Assembly: GCA_900546395.1 (NCBI GenBank)
Contig: URDD01000008.1
Location: forward strand, 1 to 53,667
Direction: 5' to 3'
DNA from: an uncultured Bacteroidales bacterium
Lineage (GTDB): Bacteria; Bacteroidota; Bacteroidia; Bacteroidales; UBA932
DNA length: 53,667 nucleotides
Below are positions 16,999 through 25,094 of this stretch, piece by piece. Numbering within the stretch: position 1 is the first letter of the stretch; each line of letters starts with the position of its first letter. Made by a program: the position numbers and the translations under genes. Under the pieces are notes generated by a model. The model saw only the letters and a list, made by a program, of their open reading frames with translations, did not search any database and was not told the origin of the DNA.

Positions 16999-17677
16999 TA
17001 ACTTGAGGGCTGCTCAGGAGACTGTAGTAGTCGGTCGTGGCGAAAAGTTCGGAAAGACGCTTGTTCTTGATGCTGGAAATTCCGTTGACAGCTGCCTGCA
17101 TATAGTCATGGAGGAAGATTCTCTTCTGGACCTTTCTGTTATAGTATTGCCTGGAGCGAACTGCACGGCTGATTTTAAAGTTGATATGGAGGGCTCTGGG
17201 GCAGAGGCTTTCATATCCGGAATATACCTTTGTTCTTCAGATGAGAAAGTAAACATCCGTACTGAAGTCAACCATAAAGTGCATCACTGTATTTCGCGCC
17301 AGTTATTCAAAGGTATAGCCGGAGGTACTGCAAGAACAGATTTCTACGGAAAGATAGTAGTTGCCCAGGATGCCCAGAAGACAGAGGCATATCAGGAAAA
17401 CCACAACCTGATTATTTCCAGGACAGCCAGGATGGATACCAAGCCGCAGCTTGAAATCTATGCTGATGATGTAAAATGTACGCACGGAGCGACTATCGGA
17501 AGACTCAATGAAGAGGAGCAGTTTTATATGCGCTCCCGCGGTATTCCGGAAAATGAGGCCAGAATCCTGCAGATGATTTCGTTCATCTCTCCTGTTATTT
17601 CACATATTCCTGATGAAGAAGTACGGGGGCGTCTGGCATCAATCGCGGAGGATGCCGTGCGTAATATGACCAAGTGA
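16982..17677 (+). CDS. sufD: SufD, short form without the N-terminal domain
   Basis: 231 residues, roughly half the usual length. It keeps the beta-helix and C-terminal parts of the SufB/SufD fold: HNLIISRTARMDTKPQLEIY, then DDVKCTHGATIGRLNEEEQF with His168 at the site of the conserved E. coli His360, then YMRSRGIPENEARILQM. The N-terminal helical domain found in E. coli SufD is missing. No frameshift is needed to explain this, because the upstream frame is occupied by the intact sufC end and the ATG at 16982 overlaps sufC by 17 bases. It should still be able to pair with SufB and SufC. The stop overlaps a possible GTG of the next gene. Confidence 0.9.
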   Translation: MTVSTDNLRAAQETVVVGRGEKFGKTLVLDAGNSVDSCLHIVMEEDSLLDLSVIVLPGANCTADFKVDMEGSGAEAFISGIYLCSSDEKVNIRTEVNHKVHHCISRQLFKGIAGGTARTDFYGKIVVAQDAQKTEAYQENHNLIISRTARMDTKPQLEIYADDVKCTHGATIGRLNEEEQFYMRSRGIPENEARILQMISFISPVISHIPDEEVRGRLASIAEDAVRNMTK

Positions 17678-17685
17678 ATGTAACT

Positions 17686-18606
17686 ATGATTTCATACCCT
17701 AACGTCAAGATAAATCTCGGACTCAATGTTTTGAGAAAGCGGCAGGATGGTTTTCATGATCTGGAAACCCTGTTTCTTCCTTGTCATGCTTTGAATGATG
17801 TGCTGGAGATAGTGTCAGGAGATGACTACAGCAGGACTTCTTCCTGTCTTTTCAGCAAATACGGTCCTGCCGGGGATACTTATGGGGAGGATGCAAGTTA
17901 TGAACTTTTGCAGGGCTTGTCTGAAGATGGCAAACTTATGATCACAATAGCCCGGAAAGGCGGTGTGGACTGGAATCCTCTTCAGGATTTGTGTGCGAAA
18001 GCCTACAAGGAGCTTGATGCAGATTTTGATTTGCCTCCGGTGAAAATTTTCCTTGAGAAACTTTCTCCGGTAGGAGCCGGTCTCGGAGGCGGTTCTTCTG
18101 ATGCTGCCTTTGCCGTCAGGATGCTTAATGAGATGTTTTCACTTTCGCTTTCAGATGAAAAAATGGCCGGCTACGCTTCCCGTCTTGGGAGTGACTGCGC
18201 ATTTTTCATTTACGGACAGCCTATGTTCGGAGAGGGCAGGGGAGAAGTGCTTTCAAGTTTTTTCCCTGAAGGACTCTCATTCGAAACAGTGGAAAAATCA
18301 GATTATATTGTTGCAGCAGATGACAGACGTTATGAGTTGAAGGTAATAGTCCCTGAAGGAGTGGCAGTTTCTACGGCAGATGCTTACAGAGGTATAGTGC
18401 CTTCTGTCCCTTCGGTGCCTCTTAAGGAAGTTCTGTCCCGTCCTGTTGGAGAATGGAAAGACCTGCTTGTAAACGATTTTGAGAAAACGGTCTTTCAGAA
18501 GTATCCTATGCTGGAAAAAATGAAATCTTCGCTTTACGAGGCTGGTGCTGTCTATGCATCAATGTCGGGAAGCGGATCTGCCTTTTTTGCTCTGTTTGAG
18601 GTATGA
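17686..18606 (+). CDS. ispE: 4-diphosphocytidyl-2-C-methyl-D-erythritol kinase IspE
   Basis: 306 residues. It phosphorylates CDP-methylerythritol in the MEP isoprenoid pathway. The start motif MISYPNVKINLGLNVL fits the family, so I use the ATG at 17686 rather than the GTG at 17674 that overlaps the sufD stop. The GHMP-kinase ATP loop is SPVGAGLGGGSSDAAFAV near residue 128 and the C-terminal loop is YASMSGSGSAFFALF. It is directly downstream of sufD and followed by a terminator, so it is probably the last gene of the suf transcript. IspG and IspH of the same pathway are Fe-S enzymes, which may explain the linkage, but IspE itself is not. Confidence 0.95.
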   Translation: MISYPNVKINLGLNVLRKRQDGFHDLETLFLPCHALNDVLEIVSGDDYSRTSSCLFSKYGPAGDTYGEDASYELLQGLSEDGKLMITIARKGGVDWNPLQDLCAKAYKELDADFDLPPVKIFLEKLSPVGAGLGGGSSDAAFAVRMLNEMFSLSLSDEKMAGYASRLGSDCAFFIYGQPMFGEGRGEVLSSFFPEGLSFETVEKSDYIVAADDRRYELKVIVPEGVAVSTADAYRGIVPSVPSVPLKEVLSRPVGEWKDLLVNDFEKTVFQKYPMLEKMKSSLYEAGAVYASMSGSGSAFFALFEV

Positions 18607-18685
18607 TATTATGGGTCAGAAGATTGTGCCTTTTGGTATAAGAGTGTAAAAAAGAGAAAAAACATAAAGAAACAGAAAACTGTGG

Positions 18686-18732
18686 TGAAGTTCCGGTATC
18701 TGAGGCGAGATATTTCGGGACTTCATCTTTTT
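18686..18732 (+). terminator. Rho-independent terminator after ispE
   Basis: TGAAGT (18686-18691) pairs with ACTTCA (18720-18725), the stem continues with CCGG and TATCT/AGATA pairs with small bulges, and TCTTTTTAT follows. A second hairpin, TCCCGG/CCGGGA at 18756-18761 and 18768-18773, lies in the leader of the next gene and has no T tract. Confidence 0.7.
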
Positions 18733-18802
18733 ATATTTCCTTTGTTCCTGTCAAGTCCCGGATAAGGCCGGGATCTAAAGTTCTTTTAAACAGGAGATTA
18801 TT

Positions 18803-20035
18803 ATGGGAAGATTGGAAAAAGTCTTGGGCCTTATGTCGGCCTTTTCGGCTTCGGTGATGTTGATGACGATGTGTGTGAAGGGTGAGGGAATTTTAGGAGA
18901 ACAGCCATCTCCTGATTCTCAGGTAGAAGATCCTGAGCCTCCGGTGAAGGTCAGGGATACTCTTTATGTTACTGGTGTAGAATATCCTGATGGGTATGAC
19001 TGGTATCAAGATAGTGAATATGGTGAGGTGAGATGTTTTATTTTCCTGGAGAAGGAAGGAAAGAAGATATTGCGTGTCCCGGTAGGGTATGAATATGAGA
19101 CTGCTTCCGACGTTGATATGCACAGATGTTTTGACGGGCACTTATATACAGACTATTCATCTGATACGGAAACAGTTTTCAAAAAGGATGGAAAGGAAAT
19201 CTTCCGGTATTCAGGAAGGGAGATGATAGTTTCGTTTTACGTAACTGAAGGTAATGTTTATACTCTTGGAACTTCACGTTCGGGTGAGCAGGGACTGACT
19301 TTGCGCATAAACGGGCAGAAGGAAGCTTTTTATGAAACGGGAGTATTGCTTTCTGGTTTTCATGAAGGGAAAGAAGGTGTGTCATTTGCTTTTGCTTGTG
19401 AATCATCAGATTCAGTCTCAGGTTATGAATATTATTTCTATAGCGGTGGCAGTCTTGTGAAATTTGCGGCAGAGCCTGATGTACTCAGGGTCTTGGATGC
19501 ATGCATGGATGGAGGAAAACTTTATTATGTAGCGGAGTGTCAAGGTATCTCAGGTCCTGAGTATTATTGTTTCTGTGGAAGCGAGTCATTTAGGCTTGGT
19601 ATCAGAGGATGCGACTATGTTGAATATGCACGTTTGATGCTTTCTGAGTCTTCAGTTAATGTGGCATTAGTGTGCTGTAACAGTTCAGAAGGGACAAGGC
19701 AGTATGCTGTCTGTGACGCCGATGGCTTCAAGTATGGTTTTAGTAAAGGGACTGTCCCTTGGTTTTCAATGATTTCAGGCTCTTCTCTTTATGATGTTGT
19801 CAATACTTCAGAATCTGCATTTCCGGAGATGATTGTATGTCTTGACGGAGAACAGGAATATTCGTTCGGAAGAAACAGGAGTATAATTGCTTCAGAGCCT
19901 GCAGTTGTTGTCCGCGGTCGATTGTATTTTGCATTTTCCGGTTCTGTATGGCCAAGGAGACCATATATGTCTGTTGACGGGAAATATGAGGACGGTGGTT
20001 TCAACGGGTATTATTCAAGTGTAACTGTATGGTGA
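18803..20035 (+). CDS. Exported protein of unknown function (tandem paralogue A)
   Basis: 410 residues. I do not recognise a named family. The N-terminus is a hydrophobic signal sequence ending near TMCVKGEG; the Cys is not in a standard lipobox, so lipid attachment is uncertain. The mature part starts with a Pro- and acid-rich stretch, then YVTGVEYPDGYDWYQDSEYG. It continues with repeated short beta-type units of the form DGKEIFRYSG or EGNVYTLGTS, which suggests a repeat beta structure such as a propeller. It ends with YMSVDGKYEDGGFNGYYSSV. It is homologous over its whole length to the next gene, 10 bases downstream, so the pair is a tandem duplication in one unit. The function is open. Confidence 0.7.
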   Translation: MGRLEKVLGLMSAFSASVMLMTMCVKGEGILGEQPSPDSQVEDPEPPVKVRDTLYVTGVEYPDGYDWYQDSEYGEVRCFIFLEKEGKKILRVPVGYEYETASDVDMHRCFDGHLYTDYSSDTETVFKKDGKEIFRYSGREMIVSFYVTEGNVYTLGTSRSGEQGLTLRINGQKEAFYETGVLLSGFHEGKEGVSFAFACESSDSVSGYEYYFYSGGSLVKFAAEPDVLRVLDACMDGGKLYYVAECQGISGPEYYCFCGSESFRLGIRGCDYVEYARLMLSESSVNVALVCCNSSEGTRQYAVCDADGFKYGFSKGTVPWFSMISGSSLYDVVNTSESAFPEMIVCLDGEQEYSFGRNRSIIASEPAVVVRGRLYFAFSGSVWPRRPYMSVDGKYEDGGFNGYYSSVTVW

Positions 20036-20045
20036 TTTTGCTGTT

Positions 20046-21266
20046 ATGAGGATCTTGAATATTGCGCTTCTGTCCAGTGTATGCATTTTGTTTTCCTGTA
20101 CAGTACAGGAAGTCCTTTCTGTTGAAGATGTGATGCATGGGAATACTGGCTTAGAAGAAGATTCTGGAGCAGGAGGAAGTGAAGTAGGTAAAAGTGTAGT
20201 CTATGTTACTGGTGTTGAGTACCCTTCGTATTATGACTGGACATCTTCTGCAGGAAGGGATGAAGAGGAGGAGGCTTTGATTTTCCTTATGGCAGATGGG
20301 ATGAGAATATCGGATTTTCTGGCAGGTAGGAAGCATGGAGTTTATACTGATCCCAGGCGTCACAGATTTGTAAGTGGACATATTTATTCTGATTTCAATA
20401 CAGCAGGTAGAACTCTTGTGAAAAGGGATGGGGAATTACTGTTCAGTTATGATATTGAGGAAACAGTTATTTCTTGGGCTGTAAGGGACGGTGAAGTTTA
20501 TACACTTGCCAGAAGAGGCGGAAAAGGAGCGTATTTCAGGAAAAATGGTGTGCTTCATTATGAAAGTCAGGATGCCGGCATACTCTCATGTTTATATGAT
20601 GATGGGGCAGGAGTGGGCTTCTGTACGGGTAAAAATAGAAAAAAGAGGTGTACCATTGATATTTATTCTGATGGGAAAGTGATGGAGTATGTTTGTCCGG
20701 AAGGTTTTGACAGTGTCCTGGTGGCGGAGCAGATTGGCGGGGAACTGGTCTATGTGGGATATTCTTCTGATACTGATGAATATATGCTTTCCTGTGGAAA
20801 TAGGACTGTTGTGCTGGAAAGGTATTTGTACGACTATATTTCAAGATTCCGTATCCTGCGTGGCAAGAATCGTATTTTTGTTTATGGAGAGCTGTCTGAT
20901 AAAAATGATAATCTTTGTTCACCTGCCGTGTGGACTGCTGATGGTCTTTATTTGGATTTTTCAGTATATGACAAATGTTTTTCCATTTGTGCTGATGCAG
21001 ATACTTTATATAGCTTTGTCGGTGTGCAGCAGTATCCGCAAGGCATGCATGCTTATAAAGACAGTACTGAACTCTTTGATTGCGGTTCCTGGATATCAGT
21101 GCGTTCGGACAGGTCTTCTGCAGTGTCCGATGGAAAGTTGTATTTCATATATGAAAAAAGCCGTTCTTATCTGCGCCCTTGTCTTTCTGTAGATGGGGAC
21201 GAGACTCAGTACGGCTTCAATGGTTTCTTTTCCGGTATTTCGGTCTGGCAGCCAGCATCTCAGTAA
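20046..21266 (+). CDS. Lipoprotein of unknown function (tandem paralogue B)
   Basis: 406 residues with a clear lipoprotein signal ending LFSCTVQE. The mature protein starts with an acid- and Gly-rich linker and then YVTGVEYPSYYDWTSSAG, matching the previous gene. Further matching segments are HRFVSGHIYSDF against HRCFDGHLYTDY, DGEVYTLARRG against EGNVYTLGTSR, and the C-terminal SVDGDETQYGFNGFFSGISV. Conservation is strongest in the turns with Gly, Asp and aromatic residues. No enzyme motif or known domain is visible. The good lipobox here, against the poor one in paralogue A, may mean the two sit in different places. The downstream gene is convergent, with a gap of 28 bases. Confidence 0.72.
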   Translation: MRILNIALLSSVCILFSCTVQEVLSVEDVMHGNTGLEEDSGAGGSEVGKSVVYVTGVEYPSYYDWTSSAGRDEEEEALIFLMADGMRISDFLAGRKHGVYTDPRRHRFVSGHIYSDFNTAGRTLVKRDGELLFSYDIEETVISWAVRDGEVYTLARRGGKGAYFRKNGVLHYESQDAGILSCLYDDGAGVGFCTGKNRKKRCTIDIYSDGKVMEYVCPEGFDSVLVAEQIGGELVYVGYSSDTDEYMLSCGNRTVVLERYLYDYISRFRILRGKNRIFVYGELSDKNDNLCSPAVWTADGLYLDFSVYDKCFSICADADTLYSFVGVQQYPQGMHAYKDSTELFDCGSWISVRSDRSSAVSDGKLYFIYEKSRSYLRPCLSVDGDETQYGFNGFFSGISVWQPASQ

Positions 21267-21294
21267 AACGATATGTTCAAGAGGAACTGATTTA

Positions 21295-21714
21295 CTACTC
21301 CCACCATATTGTACGCGATAAATCAGGATTTACGTCAATATGTACTCTGAGAGTGTCTTCCGGTAAAAGTTCTTCTATGTTTTCGGGCCATTCCATAAGG
21401 CAAAGGTTTCCACTGTATATGTAGTCTTCAAATCCGATGTCAATAGCTTCTGAGAGTTTGTTTATTCTGTAGAAGTCAAAATGATATACTGTTTCACCAT
21501 TTGCCGTGAGATACTCGTTGACAATTGTGAATGTTGGTGAGCAGACAGAGTCGGTGACTCCTAGTTTTTTGCAAATTGCAGTCGTGAGAGTAGTCTTTCC
21601 TGCTCCCATAGGCGCAAAAAACGCTATTAGTTTGTGTCCTTCTGTCTGTCTTAGAAAATCTGCGGCTGCCTCTTCAAGGCAGCCGAGATTATTGATTGTT
21701 ATTTCGTGTCTCAT
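21295..21714 (-). CDS. tsaE: tRNA N6-adenosine threonylcarbamoylation ATPase TsaE
   Basis: 139 residues from ATG at 21714 (MRHEITINN); the longer open frame to 21777 lies inside manA. It is the small ATPase that works with TsaB and TsaD to make t6A37 in tRNAs reading ANN codons. Walker A is APMGAGKTTLTTAI near residue 37. SPTFTIVNEY and VYHFDFYRI follow, as do the Walker-B-like IGFEDYIYSGNLCLMEWPE of the family and the C-terminal IDVNPDLSRTIWWE. The start overlaps the manA stop as ATGA, so the two are translationally coupled. Confidence 0.95.
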   Translation of the reverse strand: MRHEITINNLGCLEEAAADFLRQTEGHKLIAFFAPMGAGKTTLTTAICKKLGVTDSVCSPTFTIVNEYLTANGETVYHFDFYRINKLSEAIDIGFEDYIYSGNLCLMEWPENIEELLPEDTLRVHIDVNPDLSRTIWWE

Positions 21715-22688
21715 TTTACGTAACTTGTGAGTATCTGAAGTTTGCTGTCTGATGGTGTGAATGTCACGCCTTTGCAATCAGCAGGAATCAGAACTGTCTC
21801 TCCTTGTCTGAGAGTTTCTGTATGTCCTTCAGCATCTTCAAGTTTTCCTTCACCTGCTATGCAGATAACTATAAGAAAAGAATCAAGGCTGCTAAGGTCT
21901 TTGCATACAGACTTGTCCATGTCATAGAGTGATGTGGTGAAGTAGTCGCAATCTACGAGAATGTTTTCTGCGTTTTTCTCTTTGCCGTATTCAGTCCTGT
22001 AGTCAGGGAATACCGTATAGTCGATAGCTGCCTTTGCAAGTTCTGTGTGAAGTTCACGTGGTTTGCCATCCAGTCCTACTCTTCCAAAATCATAGATTCT
22101 GTATGTTATGTTGGATGTCTGCTGGATTTCGGCTATGAATGAGCCTGATCCGATGCTGTGTATTCTTCCTGCAGGGAGGTAGAATACATCGCCTGCTTTG
22201 ACCTTATAGTCGTGGAGTACATCTGTAATAGTATTGTCGTTGACTTTACTCTCATACTCTTCAGGTGTAATCTGCTCTGTAAGGCCTGACATAAGGTGAG
22301 CGTCTTTGTCAGCTTCCACGACATACCACATTTCGGTTTTACCCTTTGAGCCGTTATGCCTTTCTGCTGCGAGACGGTCGTCTGGGTGAACCTGGATTGA
22401 AAGGTCTTGTTTTGCATCGATGAATTTGATCAGAAGCGGAAATTCATCACCAGTCTTTGCATAGTTCTTTTCTCCGATAAGAATGCCCTTGTATTCCTTA
22501 ACAAGTTCAGTTATGGTTTTTCCGGCAAATTCACCGTTTGCTACAATAGATTCATCGCCTTTTACTCCGGAGAGTTCCCAGCTTTCACCTATGTTTTTCT
22601 GTTCTGTGGTTATGCCTTTGAAAGGCGCTATCTTTTCTCCGCCCCATACGACGGTCTTGAGTATTGGTCTGAATTTAAGAGGATACAT
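21711..22688 (-). CDS. manA: Mannose-6-phosphate isomerase, class I
   Basis: 325 residues from ATG at 22688 (MYPLKFRPILK); the longer frame adds 28 residues unlike the family. It interconverts mannose-6-phosphate and fructose-6-phosphate, a zinc enzyme of the cupin fold. Zinc ligands are visible in DLSIQVHPDD (Gln and His), KTEMWYVVEA (Glu) and LPAGRIHSIGSG (His), and the catalytic Arg is in TYRIYDFGR. It lies 52 bases after a ROK sugar kinase and overlaps tsaE. A second, longer isomerase of this family is at 44637-45779. Confidence 0.92.
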   Translation of the reverse strand: MYPLKFRPILKTVVWGGEKIAPFKGITTEQKNIGESWELSGVKGDESIVANGEFAGKTITELVKEYKGILIGEKNYAKTGDEFPLLIKFIDAKQDLSIQVHPDDRLAAERHNGSKGKTEMWYVVEADKDAHLMSGLTEQITPEEYESKVNDNTITDVLHDYKVKAGDVFYLPAGRIHSIGSGSFIAEIQQTSNITYRIYDFGRVGLDGKPRELHTELAKAAIDYTVFPDYRTEYGKEKNAENILVDCDYFTTSLYDMDKSVCKDLSSLDSFLIVICIAGEGKLEDAEGHTETLRQGETVLIPADCKGVTFTPSDSKLQILTSYVK

Positions 22689-22740
22689 ACCTTTTTTATT
22701 TAAATTTCGTTTTACACTGACTGTGCCTGTACTTGGCTGT

Positions 22741-23850
22741 TTATTTAATTTTATCCAGCTGGTTGAGGGCAAACGTATATGCTCCTGTAGAAATGGCTTT
22801 GCTTGCTCCCAGTTTTGAAATGGCTACGCCTATACGTTTCTGCGGGTCATATTCTACTTCCATGTCTGTGCCATAGACTTTGAGCGTCCTTTGTTCACCT
22901 TTCAGGAAAGCCTGGAATTCGTCCGGGTTGTCCAAATCATAGACTTTCATCTGTACCCTGTCCAGTTCTTCTCCTGAGAAAGTGTGCATTTTGCTTCTGA
23001 GGCTTCTGAGTAGTCCCGGCATGATATATTTTTTCGCTGCAGTGATTCCTCCGCCAATAACGATAAGTCCGTCTATCAGTGTTACTGCTGTAGCCATTGC
23101 GTCTCCAGCGACTTCACCCATCTTTTCAAATGCCTGTATTGCTGCTTCCTTGTTTCCAGGGCGTTTGCCTTCTGCTATATCGAAGATGTCTTTAGGCTCG
23201 AGACCGTGATTCTGTTCTCCTGAGATATCAGCATACACTCTCTTGATTGCCCTTACTGCAACTCCTTCCTCTACAATTACATCGTGAGAGTCTTTGTGAG
23301 GAATGCAAAATGTTTCCACGCAGGCGTTGTCACCTCGGTTAAGCTCGTTTCCTATTACGGTTCCTATTCCGAAACCAGTTCCGAAGGTGTAGCCTATAAG
23401 ATTTTTGTATCTTTTTGCAGAACCTGCTTCTTTAAGTTTTGCATTGACTTCAGGAAGCAGTCCGCCTAGAGCTTCTCCGTACGCGAAGAGGTCTCCGTCA
23501 TTGTTAATATATACTGGAATTCCGAATTTATGACTGAGGTACGGTCCTAAAGCGACTCCATTGCGGAATGACGGGAAATTAGGCAGAAATCCTCCGATTA
23601 TGCCGTTAGGGTAGTCAGCCGGTCCTGGAAAAGCAAAACTGATTGCCGCTGGTTTTGCATCAAGTTTTTCTATTATAGCATTGAAGCCTTTGACCATTGT
23701 ACCAAGGCACATATCCAAATCGTCTGCATTTGAAGGGAGGGTAATCTGGTCAACAATTGAATGTCCGCCCCTCATAGCTCCGAATACCATATTTGTGCCT
23801 CCTGCATCAAGAGTAAGCACAATACGAGAGTCATTAGTATATTCAGTCAT
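22741..23850 (-). CDS. ROK-family sugar kinase (glucokinase or hexokinase type)
   Basis: 369 residues. The phosphate-binding motif DAGGTNMVFGAMRGG is near residue 15. The conserved IYINNDGDLFAYGEAL-type region follows, then YTFGTGFGIGTVIG near residue 175 and GGGITAAKKY near residue 265. The zinc-binding CxCGxxGCxE motif of many ROK proteins is missing; the region reads CIPHKDSHDVIVEEGVAV instead. It probably phosphorylates glucose, mannose or a related hexose, and the following mannose-6-phosphate isomerase fits a hexose entry route into glycolysis. The exact sugar cannot be read from the sequence. Confidence 0.85.
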   Translation of the reverse strand: MTEYTNDSRIVLTLDAGGTNMVFGAMRGGHSIVDQITLPSNADDLDMCLGTMVKGFNAIIEKLDAKPAAISFAFPGPADYPNGIIGGFLPNFPSFRNGVALGPYLSHKFGIPVYINNDGDLFAYGEALGGLLPEVNAKLKEAGSAKRYKNLIGYTFGTGFGIGTVIGNELNRGDNACVETFCIPHKDSHDVIVEEGVAVRAIKRVYADISGEQNHGLEPKDIFDIAEGKRPGNKEAAIQAFEKMGEVAGDAMATAVTLIDGLIVIGGGITAAKKYIMPGLLRSLRSKMHTFSGEELDRVQMKVYDLDNPDEFQAFLKGEQRTLKVYGTDMEVEYDPQKRIGVAISKLGASKAISTGAYTFALNQLDKIK

Positions 23851-23884
23851 ATTATATTGGATTTTATTTTAATAAATTAATTTA

Positions 23885-23892
23885 CAAATATA
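23885..23892 (-). promoter_or_regulatory. Bacteroides-type -7 element before the ROK kinase
   Basis: TATATTTG on the minus strand, 34 bases before the ATG at 23850. The -33 part is poor. It would drive the ROK-manA-tsaE unit. Confidence 0.4.
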
Positions 23893-23986
23893 CTTTAAAT
23901 TTCTAAAACGGTTGCAGATTTTTCTTTTCGGTCTGTTTTTTCTGACTTTTTTGTTTATATTAATGGGTATCATAGAAAATACCGCC

Positions 23987-23994
23987 TATATTTG
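23987..23994 (+). promoter_or_regulatory. Bacteroides-type -7 element before aroB
   Basis: TATATTTG lies 16 bases before the aroB ATG at 24011. No TTTG is placed at the usual distance upstream. It would drive the shikimate unit aroB, aroD-aroA and aroC. Confidence 0.45.
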
Positions 23995-24010
23995 CAAGGA
24001 ATAACAGAAT

Positions 24011-25093
24011 ATGGATAAAAGAGAAATTACGGTTTCATATGCTGGGACTGTTATCAGTAAGATTTATGTAGAAAACAGCCTGGACAGACTTTCCGAATGT
24101 ATGGGCGTGTCGGACACTGTATTTTTTGTGTATGACAGAAATGCACAGAAAATAGCGGAGGAGGTAATGGCGGTCGTGAAAGTTAATTCGGCCATGGCTC
24201 TTGATGTTTCGGAAGAAACTAAAACCTTGGATACAGTTGCAGGAATATGTACCTGGCTTTTGGATTCAGGAGCGGACAGAACATCCGTTTTGCTGGCAGC
24301 CGGCGGAGGAATTCTGACTGATATTGCGGGATTTGCAGCGGCTGTATATATGAGAGGAATACGAGTAGCATATATCCCGACGACTCTCTTGTCTCAGGTC
24401 GATGCTTCCATTGGCGGAAAGACAGGAGTGAATCTGGTGTCATATAAAAATATAATAGGCTTGGTTCGTCAGCCGGAGTTTACTTATATTTGTCCTTCTG
24501 TCGTGCTTGATTTGCCTGAAAATGATTTGCGTGCAGGAGTTGCGGAAATGCTTAAGACATTTATTATTGCTGATAATGGCTTTTATCAGAGGACTGTAGA
24601 TTTGTTTTCATCTGGCAGCAGGATAGGAGAGGCTGATTTGGACACACTTGCAGAACTTATATATGAAGCAGTTAAAGTAAAGTCTGGAATCGTGTCTGAT
24701 GATCAGTTCGAGCATGGGGCAAGGAGAAAACTCAACCTCGGGCATACTTTTGCTCATGCTATAGAGTGGTGCGCAAACAGTGCAGAAAATAAGGGTCCAG
24801 GTTTGTCCTTTTCACATGGGCAGGCTGTTTCTGTCGGACTTGTCTTCGCAGCCCGCCTGTCAGAATCGCTCGGATTTGCAGAAAAGGGTCTGGCCGGAAA
24901 ACTGAAAAGGGATTTGTCGGCTTGCGGACTTCCGGTTTCGTCTCCATTTATGGTAACGGAATTGCTCAGCGCTATGAAGAAAGATAAAAAAGCGGAAAAT
25001 GACAGGATTCATTTTGTGCTTATACATAAAATTGGTGATGTGTTTATTTTCGACTTGACACTTTGTGAGGTCGAACAAAAAATGAAGGAATAA
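24011..25093 (+). CDS. aroB: 3-dehydroquinate synthase
   Basis: 360 residues. It cyclises DAHP to 3-dehydroquinate, the second step of the shikimate pathway, using NAD and a divalent metal. The NAD site LAAGGGILTDIAGFAAAVYM lies near residue 97. It is followed by RVAYIPTTLLSQVDAS and IGGKTGVNL. Metal ligands fall in GVAEMLKT (Glu), NLGHTFAHAIEW (His) and FSHGQAVSVG (His). It is the first gene of a three-gene shikimate unit; the next start follows the stop by one base. Confidence 0.96.
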   Translation: MDKREITVSYAGTVISKIYVENSLDRLSECMGVSDTVFFVYDRNAQKIAEEVMAVVKVNSAMALDVSEETKTLDTVAGICTWLLDSGADRTSVLLAAGGGILTDIAGFAAAVYMRGIRVAYIPTTLLSQVDASIGGKTGVNLVSYKNIIGLVRQPEFTYICPSVVLDLPENDLRAGVAEMLKTFIIADNGFYQRTVDLFSSGSRIGEADLDTLAELIYEAVKVKSGIVSDDQFEHGARRKLNLGHTFAHAIEWCANSAENKGPGLSFSHGQAVSVGLVFAARLSESLGFAEKGLAGKLKRDLSACGLPVSSPFMVTELLSAMKKDKKAENDRIHFVLIHKIGDVFIFDLTLCEVEQKMKE

Positions 25094-25094
25094 T

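Noticed and set aside
17674..17685. GTG start for ispE overlapping the sufD stop
   Set aside because: The ATG at 17686 matches the usual family N-terminus (MISYPNVKINLGL); the four extra residues do not.
18756..18773. CCCGG/CCGGG hairpin as a riboswitch or second terminator
   Set aside because: It is short, has no T tract and matches no riboswitch core; it may only be leader structure.
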